Part shown: positions 31,903-40,976 of the stretch, in pieces
Position numbering within the stretch: the first letter of the stretch is position 1
Layout of the letters: each line of letters opens with the position of its first letter
DNA from: Delftia tsuruhatensis
GTDB lineage: Bacteria; Pseudomonadota; Gammaproteobacteria; Burkholderiales; Burkholderiaceae_C
NCBI RefSeq assembly: GCF_903815225.1
Contig: NZ_LR813084.1
Location: 4,010,501-4,074,500 of the forward strand
Length of the DNA: 64,000 nt
Reading direction: 5' to 3'
Translations under genes and position numbers: made by a program
Notes under the pieces: generated by a model
What the model was told of the DNA's origin: nothing
What the model saw: the letters and a program-made list of their open reading frames with translations, nothing else
The model's database searches: none

Positions 31903-34338
31903 TCAGAACCTCCCCACCGTTGCGGTGGAGCCCGTCGGCATGGTGACGGACGCTGCGGGCGCAGCAGGCGTGCCCGTGTGATTCGCCAGGGCCGGTGGCA
32001 GGCCGCGCGCCAGGCGCGCGGCGTTGAGCACCACCAGCAGCGAACTCAGCGCCATTCCCAGGCCGGCCACCCAGGCCGGCATGAAGCCCGCCAGGGCCAG
32101 GGGAATGGACACCGCGTTGTAGGCGGCGGCCCAGGCCATGTTCTGGCGCACCACCTGCAGCGTGCGGCGCGACAGCAGACAGGCCTGGAGCACCAGTTCC
32201 AGGCTGTCGCCCAGAACGACGAAATCAGCACGTGATTGTGCCAGCGGCACTGCTCTGCCAAAAGCAAAAGAGACATGCGCTCCAGCCAAAACCGGGCCGT
32301 CGTTGAGCCCGTCGCCGACCATGGCCACATGGCGGCCGCCCGCCTGCGCCTGCTGCATGCGCGCCAGCTTGTCCTGCGGGCTGCAGCCGCCCTCGGCCCG
32401 GGCAATGCCCACGCGGGCCGCCATGGCGAGTGCGGCATCCTCGCGGTCTCCGGACAGCAGCATCACCTCGACGCCCATCTGGCCCAGCGCCCGCACGACG
32501 GCAGACGCCTCGGGCCGCACATCCTCGCTGAGCACGAAGCGCGCCAGCGTGCGCCAGCCCTGCTGCGTCTGCTCGGCCAGCAGCACGCCCTGCACGGGCT
32601 GCTCGCCCGCCACGCCCGCGTGCAGGGCCGAACCCAGCCGCAGGTGGCGCTGCCCGGCCGGCCCCTGCACCACGGCGTCCAGGCCCAGGCCGGCCATCTC
32701 CTGCACGGTGTCCAGCGTCCAGGCCGTCGTGGCGTCGGCACCGGCCTGCGCAATGGCGCGCGAGGCCGGGTGGATGGACTGGCGGGCCAGCAGCGCCGCC
32801 AGCGCCAGCACCTCGCCGGCATCCTCCCCGGGTGCGGGCTCGAAGGAGGACAGGGCCAGACCATCGCGTGTGAGCGTTCCGGTCTTGTCGAACACCAGGG
32901 TGTCCACCGCGGCCAGTGCCTCCAGCCCCTGGAGGTTTCGCACCAGCACGCCGCTGCGTGCCAGCGTGCCCGCGGCCGTGAGCATGGCCACGGGAGTCGC
33001 CAGCGACAAGGCGCAGGGGCAGGTCACGATGAGCACGGCCACGGCCACCATCATGGCCTTGCCGGGATCGGTGGGCCACCACCAGATGGCGGCGCCCAGC
33101 GCTGCCAGCAGCACGACCACCAGGAAGGGCCGCGCCACCTTGTCGGCCAGCTGGGCCAGGCGCGGCTTTTGCAGCGATGCGCTTTCCATGAGGCCCACGA
33201 TCTGGGCGAAGCGCGTGTCCGCGCCCACGCCGTCCACGCGCACATCGACCACGGCGTCGAGGTTGTAGCTGCCGGCCGTGACACCGTCGCCCTCGGCGCG
33301 CACCACGGGCGTGGATTCGCCGGTGAGCAGGGCCTCGTCCGCATGGGTGCGGCCGCGCACGATGGTGCCGTCCGCGGGAAAGGCCTCGCCACCGAGCACG
33401 CGCACCAGGTCGCCCGGGCGCAGGCGGCGCGTGGCCACGCGCTCGAACTGGCCGTCGGCGCGCGCGCGCAGCACGGCGTCGGGCAGGCGGTTCATCACCG
33501 CTTCCAGTGCACCGGCCGTGCGATCGCGCAGGCGCAACTCCAGCCAGCGGCCGGACAGCAGGAAGAACACGAACATGGTCAGCGAGTCGTAGAAGACTTC
33601 CTCGCCGAAGGGCCCCGACGGATCGAAAGTGCCCAGCGAGCTGATCACGAAGGTGATCAGCATGCCCAGCGCCACGGGCAGGTCCATGCTCACGCGGCGC
33701 TGGCGTATGTCGCGCAGCGCGCTGGAGAAGAAGGGGCCGCAGCAAAACAGCACCACGGGCAGCGAGATCACCCACGACGCCCAGCGCAGCAGCGTCTCCA
33801 TCTCCTGCGACAGATCGCCGGGACGGGCCACATACGCGGGCCACGCATACATCATGACCTGCATCATGCAAAAGCCGGCCACCAGCCAGCGCCACAGCGC
33901 GCGGCGGCTCTCGGCCTGGCGGCGCTCGCGCGCGAAGGCATCGCGCGCGGGCAGCGCCTGGTAGCCGGCGCGGCGCACGGCCTCCATCCACTGGGACGGA
34001 AGCACCTGCGCAGGGCGCCATGTGACACGCGCGCGGCGCGTGGCTGCACTGACTTCGGCCTTCTCCACCCCGGGCACGGCCCGCAGCGCATCCTCGATGG
34101 TCAGCGCGCATGCGGCACAGTGCATGCCCTCCAGGACGACGTACGAATCCCAGGACGGGAAATCGGTGGGCTCTCTGGAAGGGTCGGCGGGAGCCGCGGG
34201 GCCTGCGGGCCGTCCGAACGAGCTCCACTCCTGCGGATCATCCAGCAGCCGGGCCGTGGCCTGCTGCGAGGGCGAGGGGCCTGAATCAAGCGCCGCCACC
34301 GCCGCCTCGCTGGAGGGATCGGGAATGGTGTGGGGCAT
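31903..34338 (-). CDS. ccoI: Copper-transporting P1B-type ATPase CcoI/FixI
   Basis: An ~811-residue ATPase. Its parts in order are an N-terminal extension, one heavy-metal-associated domain with GMHCAAC, membrane helices, the actuator motif LLTGEST, the metal-binding CPC in VTCPCALS, the phosphorylation motif DKTGT and the hinge VGDGLNDGPVLAGAHV. It belongs to the slow CopA2/FixI type that delivers copper for CcoN. The ATG at 34338 is preferred because an FNR box (34373-34386) lies upstream of it and an upstream ATG (34386) would lie within the box. ccoS follows after two bases. Confidence 0.94.
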   Translation of the reverse strand: MPHTIPDPSSEAAVAALDSGPSPSQQATARLLDDPQEWSSFGRPAGPAAPADPSREPTDFPSWDSYVVLEGMHCAACALTIEDALRAVPGVEKAEVSAATRRARVTWRPAQVLPSQWMEAVRRAGYQALPARDAFARERRQAESRRALWRWLVAGFCMMQVMMYAWPAYVARPGDLSQEMETLLRWASWVISLPVVLFCCGPFFSSALRDIRQRRVSMDLPVALGMLITFVISSLGTFDPSGPFGEEVFYDSLTMFVFFLLSGRWLELRLRDRTAGALEAVMNRLPDAVLRARADGQFERVATRRLRPGDLVRVLGGEAFPADGTIVRGRTHADEALLTGESTPVVRAEGDGVTAGSYNLDAVVDVRVDGVGADTRFAQIVGLMESASLQKPRLAQLADKVARPFLVVVLLAALGAAIWWWPTDPGKAMMVAVAVLIVTCPCALSLATPVAMLTAAGTLARSGVLVRNLQGLEALAAVDTLVFDKTGTLTRDGLALSSFEPAPGEDAGEVLALAALLARQSIHPASRAIAQAGADATTAWTLDTVQEMAGLGLDAVVQGPAGQRHLRLGSALHAGVAGEQPVQGVLLAEQTQQGWRTLARFVLSEDVRPEASAVVRALGQMGVEVMLLSGDREDAALAMAARVGIARAEGGCSPQDKLARMQQAQAGGRHVAMVGDGLNDGPVLAGAHVSFAFGRAVPLAQSRADFVVLGDSLELVLQACLLSRRTLQVVRQNMAWAAAYNAVSIPLALAGFMPAWVAGLGMALSSLLVVLNAARLARGLPPALANHTGTPAAPAASVTMPTGSTATVGRF

Positions 34339-34372
34339 GGTTCTAGCGTAATCGGGGCGCATGATAAGCGTA

Positions 34373-34386
34373 TTGACATTAATCAA
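34373..34386. promoter_or_regulatory. FNR box between ccoI and the universal stress gene
   Basis: TTGAC-ATTA-ATCAA matches the FNR consensus at 9 of 10 positions. Its centre (34379.5) is exactly 32 bases from the centre of TATGCT (34409-34414), giving the class II geometry (-41.5) for the usp gene, with a start near 34421. It can also control ccoI on the opposite strand. Confidence 0.85.
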
Positions 34387-34453
34387 CCGTTAACTCATGG
34401 TTGGGTCTATGCTGACTTCGTCCCACCCATCAGCACTCACGAAAGGAGCACGC

Positions 34454-34897
34454 ATGTACAACCGCATCCTGATCGCCACCGACGGTTCCGAGCTTTCCGA
34501 CAAGGCCGTGGACAGCGGCCTGGACCTTGCCGCGCTGTGCGGTGCCAGCGTGATCGCACTGAAGGTCGTCCAGCACTATCCGCGCAGCTACTTCGAGGGC
34601 GGGGAGACCGTGGACCTCAAGCAGATCGAACGCATCGAAGGCCAGTGGACGGCCAATGCCCAGACCGTGCTCGACGCCATCCAGGCCAAGGCCCAGGCGC
34701 GCAAGGTCAGCCTGACCACCGAGATCGTCAAGTCCGACCTGGTCGCCGAAAGCGTGATCGACGTGGCCAAGCGCCGCGACTGCGACCTCATCGTCATGGC
34801 TTCGCACGGCCGCAAGGGCCTGCAACGCCTGCTGCTGGGCAGCGAGACGCAGCATGTGCTCACGCACACCCATATCCCCGTGCTGGTACTGCGCTGA
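34454..34897 (+). CDS. Universal stress protein (UspA family)
   Basis: A 147-residue single-domain Usp. It starts MYNRILIATDGSELSDKAV, with the family's Asp in ATDGS, and ends with the ATP-binding type loop ASHGRKGLQRLLLGSETQHVL and IPVLVLR. The first Gly of the G2xG9xGS motif is Ala, so ATP binding is likely but not certain. A ribosome-binding site (GAAAGGAG) lies directly upstream. The FNR-type promoter indicates a role in survival at low oxygen, as for ANR-regulated Usp proteins of other bacteria. Confidence 0.92.
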   Translation: MYNRILIATDGSELSDKAVDSGLDLAALCGASVIALKVVQHYPRSYFEGGETVDLKQIERIEGQWTANAQTVLDAIQAKAQARKVSLTTEIVKSDLVAESVIDVAKRRDCDLIVMASHGRKGLQRLLLGSETQHVLTHTHIPVLVLR

Positions 34898-34931
34898 AGC
34901 GTAGCGGCAGCTTCGGCTGACGCCCCATAAA

Positions 34932-34964
34932 AAAAGGCATCGGTGCCGCCGATGCCTTTTGCTT
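34932..34964 (+). terminator. Terminator after the universal stress gene
   Basis: Arms AAAAGGCATCGG (34932-34943) and CCGATGCCTTTT (34949-34960) are perfect complements. The second arm ends in a T-run. It lies 35 bases after the stop codon and can act in both directions. Confidence 0.88.
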
Positions 34965-34991
34965 TTCCAATCGGACAAGGACCTGTGCGGC

Positions 34992-35462
34992 TCAGAAGCG
35001 CTGCGCAGAATGAGGGCCCGCGTCGCGATAAGGCACATCGCCGCCGATCAGCTCGGCCAGCAGCCCTCCGCTGGCCGGGCCGAACGCGCCAAGAGTTCAC
35101 CCGGGTCGCTCACTGCCCAGGGGGGTCCAGTGGATGCCCGGGGCCGCGACGGCATGAGCCGCCCCAGCTGCGTCGCGTCCAACAACTCGCAGCCGAGGCC
35201 ATGCTGGCAGGCCAGTTCAAGCGCCTCGCGGCTGGCCACATCCAGGGCCGCAGGCGCCGAGTTGACCCATTAGCGCGCCAGGCGTGCGGAAAGGCGCAGG
35301 GAATGACCGCTTCGCGCTGGACCAGGCTCGCATTGCCGCAGGAAGTCTCCTGCCCGGGTCCTTGCGGTCCACCAGCAGCAAGCAGTGTCCGTGTTGGCGC
35401 AATGCCAGCACCGTGCCGATGCCGACCATGCCGCCGCCCAGAACCAGAATCTCTGAACTCAT
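34992..35462 (-). pseudogene. Decayed FAD-dependent D-amino-acid oxidase/dehydrogenase
   Basis: The N-terminus reads MSSEILVLGGGMVGIGTVL, an intact FAD-binding Rossmann motif, then LLLVDRKDPGR. After that the frame shifts: ETSCGNASLVQREAVIP (the DAO-family GNA..I motif) appears in a second frame, and REALELACQHGLGCELLD after another. A third frame gives the C-terminal FGPASGGLLAELIGGDVPY and ends in SAQRF at a TGA at 34992-34994. A complete member has about 415 residues; only ~155 codons remain, so there are several frameshifts and a large internal deletion. It is dead. Its neighbours are the usp terminator and the LysR gene. Confidence 0.75.
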
Positions 35463-35644
35463 GACGCTCGATGCTCCGGGATAAACAAGAAGAGGGAAAT
35501 CAGGCCCCGCAGGACGGCCCTCACGCAATGCAAGCGGACAGGCCGCATGCCAGCCACGCATTGTGGGGGTGCTTTAGCTTGCGCACATCACATTTATCAG
35601 AAATAGCCGTTGCACATTCGGCAATCCATGAAGGGCCGACGGAT

Positions 35645-36559
35645 TCAGTCCCCCTGCCGGATGGCATCGACCAGATGCTGCACGAAGGCGCGGCCGGCCT
35701 CGGGCAGGTTGCGCCCCGCAAGGGTCTGCACCTCGAGGTAGCGCTCGTTCATCTCGCTGTCGCGCAGCGGCACGGCGACGACCGTCTGGGACAGCAGCCG
35801 GCTGCGCACCGAAATCTCGCCATAGAAGGCAATCGCCTGCGGCGAGGCCGTGACGAAATGGGCCAGCGCATCGGGATAGTTGCTGATCAGGGTCGGCGTG
35901 TAGCGCAGGCCCTGGCGCGAGCAGCTGATGTCCAGCAGCTGCCGCAGGGAGCTGTCCTTGGAAGGCAGCGCCAGCGGGTAGCCGACCACCTGCGCCAGCG
36001 ACAACTGGCGCATGCGGGCCAGCGGATGGCCGGTCCCCATCACGGCCAGGATGGGACAGGGGTGGCGCAGCTCCACGCGAATGTCCGGCTCCGGCAAGGC
36101 GCCCAGGGTGACACCGATGTCGGCCTCGCCGTCGCGCACGCGGCGCGCGATCCGGCCGGGCGCGAACACGTCGAGATGGAACAGGATGCCTTCGTAGCGC
36201 TGCTGGAAGGCCGCGATCAGCGTCGGCAGGAATTCAGCCGCGAAGCCGCCGGTGCTGGCAATCCGCACCTGGCCCGTGCGCAGCCCACGCAGCGCACCGA
36301 TCTCGGTGGCCACGCGGTCGATCTCCTGCTGCTGGCGGCTGGCGTGGGCCGCCAGCAGCTCGCCGGCGGCATTGGGCACCATGCCGCGCGAGCGGCGCTC
36401 GAACAGCAGCGTGTCCAGCTCATGCTCGAGCCGCGCGATCTGCCGGCTCACGGCCGAGGGCGCCACGTTGAGCTTGAGCGCGGCCTCCTTGACCGAACCG
36501 GTGCGCACCACCTCCACGAAGTAGCGCACCGCCGTTTCCTGCAAGACCCTGGAATGCAT
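35645..36559 (-). CDS. LysR-family transcriptional regulator
   Basis: A 304-residue LysR-type protein. The winged HTH occupies residues ~8-65 (FVEVVRTGSVKEAALKLNVAPSAVSRQIARLEHEL), followed by the periplasmic-binding-protein-like effector domain from GQVRIASTGGFAAEFLP on. The ATG at 36559 gives the canonical length. It is divergent from the Bug/amidase pair, with a T-N11-A dyad in the 181-base gap, so it is the probable activator of those genes. The inducer is unknown. Confidence 0.92.
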   Translation of the reverse strand: MHSRVLQETAVRYFVEVVRTGSVKEAALKLNVAPSAVSRQIARLEHELDTLLFERRSRGMVPNAAGELLAAHASRQQQEIDRVATEIGALRGLRTGQVRIASTGGFAAEFLPTLIAAFQQRYEGILFHLDVFAPGRIARRVRDGEADIGVTLGALPEPDIRVELRHPCPILAVMGTGHPLARMRQLSLAQVVGYPLALPSKDSSLRQLLDISCSRQGLRYTPTLISNYPDALAHFVTASPQAIAFYGEISVRSRLLSQTVVAVPLRDSEMNERYLEVQTLAGRNLPEAGRAFVQHLVDAIRQGD

Positions 36560-36617
36560 CGCCTGGCTCCATGAAAGAAAAGTGCCGTGTCGGCCCCGGT
36601 CCAAGCCAAGCACGTCG

Positions 36618-36634
36618 ATTGCCGATTTGGCAAT
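36618..36634. promoter_or_regulatory. LysR-type operator (T-N11-A dyad)
   Basis: ATTGCC and GGCAAT are perfect 6-bp arms separated by GATTT, with the T-N11-A core used by LysR regulators. The dyad lies 59 bases upstream of the LysR gene start and 106 bases upstream of the Bug gene start. Confidence 0.6.
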
Positions 36635-36740
36635 TATCTGTTCGATCCATTGCGCTTGTTGCCATCTTCTCTTTTTCTTAGCATCTGCGTCACGGTCCTG
36701 CCACCCCTTGGCCCTGCATTCCTTCCCTCCGGAGCCCACG

Positions 36741-37724
36741 ATGTCCCTGCTTTCCCGTACCCTGAGGCTTGGCACCGCCGGTGTCCTGGTGCTGGCCGCC
36801 TGCACCTGTGCACTCGCCGCCGACCCTTATCCGGCCCGGCCGCCGACCATGGTCATCCCCTTCCCCCCGGGTGGCGCCTCCGACGCACTGGGCCGCGTGA
36901 TCGCCCAGAAACTGGGCGACACGCTGGGCAAGCCGGTGGTGATCGACAACCGTGCCGGTGCCGGCTCCATCATCGGCACGGCCTTCGTGGCCAAGGCTGC
37001 GCCAGACGGCTACACCCTGCTGCTGAGTTCGGGCACCACCTTCACCGTCAACCCGGCCATCCGCAGCGACCTGCCCTACGATCCGGTCAAGAGCTTCGAT
37101 CCCATCGGCGTGGCCGGCCGCACCAGCCTGGTGCTGCTGGCCAACGCGGACGTGCCGGTCAAGACGCTGCGGCAGTTCGTGGACTACGTGAAGGCTGTGC
37201 CCGGCAAGTACCCCTACGGCTCCTACGGCAGTGGCTCCACCTCCCATTTCGCGGCCGAGAGCATGCTGGCGGCCACCGGCCTGAAGATGACGCATGTTCC
37301 CTACAAGGGCAGCGCACAGGCCATGACGGCCCTGATCGGCGGCCAGGTGCCTTTCACCGTCGACACCGTCACCGCCGCCATCCCCCAGGTCAAGACCGGC
37401 AGGGTCCGCGCCATCGCCGTCACCAGCGCCAGGCGCTCGGCCCTGTTGCCCCAGGTGCCCACCATGGCAGAAAGCGGCTATCCGTCCATCGACATGGACA
37501 CATGGCTCGCCCTGATGGCGCCGCGCGGCCTGCCGGCCGACGTCAAGCACTCGCTGGAAAAGGCCCTGGCCACCGTCATGCAGGATGCCGATACCCGGGC
37601 GCGGCTGACGGCCCTGGGCTTCGACCCCGTACACGTCGACGCCGCCGGCGTCGCCGCGCTCATCGAGCGCGAACTGCCCGCCATGCGCGCGCTGGCCCAG
37701 CGCGCCCATATCCAGGCAGATTGA
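36741..37724 (+). CDS. Bug/TctC-family solute-binding protein
   Basis: A 327-residue periplasmic protein. A signal peptide (hydrophobic GTAGVLVLAACTCALA, cleaved near ALA-ADP; the cysteines make a lipoprotein reading possible) precedes the family core: YPARPPTMVIPFPPGGASDALGRV, VVIDNRAGAGSIIG and APDGYTLLLSSGTT. Bug proteins bind small carboxylates or amides for tripartite tricarboxylate transporters or sensing. GGAG seven bases before the ATG. It is followed by the amidase after 33 bases, so the ligand may be an amide whose product is used by the cell. Confidence 0.9.
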   Translation: MSLLSRTLRLGTAGVLVLAACTCALAADPYPARPPTMVIPFPPGGASDALGRVIAQKLGDTLGKPVVIDNRAGAGSIIGTAFVAKAAPDGYTLLLSSGTTFTVNPAIRSDLPYDPVKSFDPIGVAGRTSLVLLANADVPVKTLRQFVDYVKAVPGKYPYGSYGSGSTSHFAAESMLAATGLKMTHVPYKGSAQAMTALIGGQVPFTVDTVTAAIPQVKTGRVRAIAVTSARRSALLPQVPTMAESGYPSIDMDTWLALMAPRGLPADVKHSLEKALATVMQDADTRARLTALGFDPVHVDAAGVAALIERELPAMRALAQRAHIQAD

Positions 37725-37757
37725 CCAGGCACCCTTCAGAGAACGGACCATCCATTC

Positions 37758-39305
37758 ATGACATCTGCAAATGCCCACACCTGCGAGACCGGCACGCTGG
37801 TCGAACTGTCCGCCGTCGAACTGCGCCGCCTGATCGGCAGCAAGCAGATCTCGCCCGTCGAGTTGCTGCAGGCCTGCATCCAGCGCATCGAGACCGTGAA
37901 CCCGAAGATCAACGCCATCACGGCCACCTGCTTCGACCGGGCCCTGGGTGAGGCGCGCGCGGCCGAAAAGGCCGTGCTGGACGGTGCGCCACTGGGCCTG
38001 CTGCACGGCCTGCCACTGGGCGTGAAGGACCTGGAACCCACGGCCGGCCTGCTGACCACCTGGGGTTCGCCCCTGTACCGCGACCATGTGCCCGCGCAGG
38101 ACGTCGAACTGGTGGCGCGCCTGCGCCGCGCCGGCGCCATCGTCGCGGCCAAGACCAATGTGCCCGAGATGGGCGCGGGCGCCAATTCGCGCAACAGCGT
38201 CTGGGGCGCCACGGGCAACCCCTTCAACCCCAACCTCAATGCGGGCGGCTCCTCGGGCGGCTCGGCGGCGGCGCTGGCCTGCGACATGCTGCCCGTGTGC
38301 ACCGGCTCGGACACCGGCGGCTCGCTGCGCATCCCGGCGGCCAAATGCGGCGTCGTGGGCTTCAGGCCCTCGCCCGGCGTGGTACCCAGCGCACGCAAGC
38401 CGCTGGGCTGGACGCCCATCTCCGTGGTCGGCCCCATGGGCCGCACGGTGCAGGAAGCCTGCCTGCAACTGGCCGCCTCGGCCGGAATGCATGCGGGGGA
38501 CCCGCTGAGCTACCCGCTGGACCCGCTGTCCTTCCTGACACCCGCGCCGCTGGACCTGGGCCGCCTGCGCGTTGCCTGGACCGAGGACTTCGGCACCTGC
38601 GCGGTGGACGAGCAGATCCGCGCCACATTCCGCGGCAAGATCCAGGCCATGCAGCACCTGTTCGCGCGCTGCGACCGCATCGAGCTGGACATGGGCGAAG
38701 CGCACCGCTGCTTCGACGTGCTGCGCGCCGAAGCCTTCGTGGCCGGCATGCAGGACGCCTACGAGCGCAACCCCGACAGCCTGGGCCCCAATCCGCGCGC
38801 CAACTACGAGATGGGCGCGCGCATGACGCTGCTGGACTCGGCCTGGGCCCAGGCCGAGCAGACGCGGCTGATCCAGCGGTTCCAGCACAGCTTCGCCGAC
38901 TACGACCTGATCCTGTCGCCCACCACGCCGGTCTCGCCCTTCCCCTGGACACTGCCGCACGCCACCCACATCAACGGCCAGGAGCAGGCCAACTACTACC
39001 GCTGGCTGGCGCTGACCTATGTGGTCACGCTGACCACGCACCCGGCCATCTCGCTGCCCTGCGGCCTGGACCATGCAGGCATGCCTTTGGGCCTGCAGAT
39101 CGTGGGCGGCTTTCGCGCCGACCACCAGGTGCTGGCCGCAGCCCATGCGCTGGAGCAGGCCTTCGACGCCCAGCCCGCGCTGCGCCGCCCGCGACCCGAC
39201 CTGGCCCGCATGCCCGTGGCCGAACCGGCGCTGCGCTCCATCGTCACGGCGCCGCCGGTGCTGGATGGCAGCGCCATCACCAGCGCGGCGGCCACGGCGG
39301 TCTGA
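37758..39305 (+). CDS. Amidase-signature family hydrolase
   Basis: A 515-residue amidase with the complete Ser-cisSer-Lys triad: Lys90 (LGVKDLEP), cis-Ser165 (GGSSGGSAAAL) and nucleophile Ser189 (GSDTGGSLRIPA). It hydrolyses a carboxamide to acid and ammonia; the substrate cannot be predicted. No signal peptide, so it is cytoplasmic. It likely forms an operon with the Bug gene under LysR control. A terminator follows 31 bases after the stop. Confidence 0.92.
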   Translation: MTSANAHTCETGTLVELSAVELRRLIGSKQISPVELLQACIQRIETVNPKINAITATCFDRALGEARAAEKAVLDGAPLGLLHGLPLGVKDLEPTAGLLTTWGSPLYRDHVPAQDVELVARLRRAGAIVAAKTNVPEMGAGANSRNSVWGATGNPFNPNLNAGGSSGGSAAALACDMLPVCTGSDTGGSLRIPAAKCGVVGFRPSPGVVPSARKPLGWTPISVVGPMGRTVQEACLQLAASAGMHAGDPLSYPLDPLSFLTPAPLDLGRLRVAWTEDFGTCAVDEQIRATFRGKIQAMQHLFARCDRIELDMGEAHRCFDVLRAEAFVAGMQDAYERNPDSLGPNPRANYEMGARMTLLDSAWAQAEQTRLIQRFQHSFADYDLILSPTTPVSPFPWTLPHATHINGQEQANYYRWLALTYVVTLTTHPAISLPCGLDHAGMPLGLQIVGGFRADHQVLAAAHALEQAFDAQPALRRPRPDLARMPVAEPALRSIVTAPPVLDGSAITSAAATAV

Positions 39306-39335
39306 CGCCGGGCGCCACGGCAGAAAGGCGCAACA

Positions 39336-39362
39336 AAAAGGGCGGCACATGGCCGCCCTTTT
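39336..39362 (+). terminator. Terminator between amidase and matB
   Basis: Arms AAAAGGGCGGC (39336-39346) and GCCGCCCTTTT (39352-39362) are perfect complements. It ends the Bug-amidase operon and can also end the convergent matB transcript. Confidence 0.85.
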
Positions 39363-39386
39363 GCATTGGGCAGGCCCGCGCCGCGC

Positions 39387-40940
39387 TCAGGCGAACAATC
39401 CCTTGTGCTGGTCGCGCAGCAGGTTCTTCTGCACCTTGCCCATGGTATTGCGCGGCAGCTCATCCACCACGAAGCAGCGCTTGGGAATCTTGAAGTTGGC
39501 CAGCTGGCCCTTGAGCGCATCGACCACGGCCTGGCCCTGCAGGCTGGCGCCGGGCCGGGGCACGACCACGGCCACGCCCACTTCGCCGAAGTCGGGATGC
39601 GGCACGCCGACCAGGGCGCTTTCGGCCACGCCGGGCAGCTCGTTGATGAAGCCCTCGATCTCGGCCGGATAGACGTTGTAGCCGCCCGAGATGATCAGGT
39701 CCTTGCTGCGGCCCACGATGGTCACATAGCCGCGCTCATCGAGCTTGCCCACGTCGCCCGTGCGGAACCATCCGTCGGCCGTGAACTCCTCGGCCGTCTT
39801 CTCGGGCATGCGCCAGTAGCCCTTGAACACATTGGGGCCGCGCACCTGGATGTTGCCGATCTCGCCCACGGGCGCGGCCTGGCCCGCATCGTCCACGATG
39901 CGCACGCCCACGCCGGGCAGCGCGAACCCCACGGTGCCCGCGCGGCGCTCGGACTGGCCGCCGTGGCGCGCGTCGGCGCGGTAGGGATTGGAGGTCAGCA
40001 TGATGGTCTCGCTCATGCCGTAACGCTCCAGGATGACGTGGCCCGTGCGCGCCTGCCAGTCGCGGTGGGTCTCCACCAGCATGGGGGCAGAGCCCGAGAT
40101 GAACAGCCGCATGTGGGCGGCCGCCTCGCGCGTGAGCCGCGCATCGGCCAGCATGCGCACGTACAGCGTGGGCACGCCCATGAACACCGTGGCATCGCGC
40201 ATGCGCGAGATCACGGCAGCGGGGTCGAACTTCGAGAACCAGATCATGGGGCTGCCATTGAGCAGCGCCCCATGGATGGCCACGAACAGACCGTGCACAT
40301 GGAAGATGGGCAGCGCGTGGATCAGCACGTCACCATCCTGCCAGCCCCAGTAGTCCTTGAGCGTCTCGGCGTTGGACAGCATGTTGCCGTGCGTGAGCAT
40401 CGCCCCCTTGCTGCGGCCCGTGGTGCCGCTGGTGTAGAGGATGGCGGCCAGGTCGTCCATGCCGCGCGGCACCACCTCGTGCGCATCGCCATGGTGGGCC
40501 GCGCGTTCGAGCAGCGTGCCGCTGCGGTCGTCGCCCAGCGTGTAGACATGTTCCACGCCCGAGGTGAAGGCGATCTTGGAGACCCAGCCGAAGTTGGCCG
40601 GCGTGCAGACCACCACGGCGGGCTCGGCATTGCCCACGAAATACTCGATCTCGGCGCTCTGGTAGGCCGTGTTCAGCGGCAGGAAGACATGGCCGCTGCG
40701 CAGCGTGGCCAGGTACAGCATCAGCGCCTCGACCGACTTGTCCACCTGCACGGCGATGCGGCTGGCCGCAGGAAGGTTCAGCGAAGCGAGCAGGTTGGCC
40801 ATGCGCGCGCTGCCATGGTCCAGGTCGGCCCAGCTGTAGAACAGGCTGGTGCCATCGGCACCCACCGCTTCGACGGCACACTGGGTCAGATCCTGGGGGA
40901 AGGTGGCGCGCAAGGCTGCGAACAGATTGCTGTGGGTCAT
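39387..40940 (-). CDS. matB: Malonate--CoA ligase MatB-like (AMP-forming)
   Basis: A 517-residue ANL-superfamily enzyme. The P-loop is ILYTSGTTGRSKGAM, followed by LPIFHVHGLFVA, ERYGMSETIMLTSNPY and the GWFRTGDVGKLDERGYVTIVGRSKD hinge; the C-terminal catalytic Lys is in GKVQKN. The HALPIFHVHGLF and GMSET..L blocks are those of malonyl-CoA synthetases, which make malonyl-CoA from malonate, ATP and CoA. Its assignment is supported by the nearby malonyl-CoA decarboxylase (47239-48684) and FCD-GntR regulator. It is last in the direction ech-bug-CaiB-matB. Confidence 0.85.
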   Translation of the reverse strand: MTHSNLFAALRATFPQDLTQCAVEAVGADGTSLFYSWADLDHGSARMANLLASLNLPAASRIAVQVDKSVEALMLYLATLRSGHVFLPLNTAYQSAEIEYFVGNAEPAVVVCTPANFGWVSKIAFTSGVEHVYTLGDDRSGTLLERAAHHGDAHEVVPRGMDDLAAILYTSGTTGRSKGAMLTHGNMLSNAETLKDYWGWQDGDVLIHALPIFHVHGLFVAIHGALLNGSPMIWFSKFDPAAVISRMRDATVFMGVPTLYVRMLADARLTREAAAHMRLFISGSAPMLVETHRDWQARTGHVILERYGMSETIMLTSNPYRADARHGGQSERRAGTVGFALPGVGVRIVDDAGQAAPVGEIGNIQVRGPNVFKGYWRMPEKTAEEFTADGWFRTGDVGKLDERGYVTIVGRSKDLIISGGYNVYPAEIEGFINELPGVAESALVGVPHPDFGEVGVAVVVPRPGASLQGQAVVDALKGQLANFKIPKRCFVVDELPRNTMGKVQKNLLRDQHKGLFA

Positions 40941-40976
40941 GGCTGTGAAGAAGAAGAAAGAATCCGCGTAGAAGTC

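Noticed and set aside
35217..35561. A short intact flavoprotein gene starting near the Rossmann motif
   Set aside because: Only the first ~45 residues match the DAO family before the frame is lost; the rest of the family motifs are in other frames, so it is annotated as a pseudogene.
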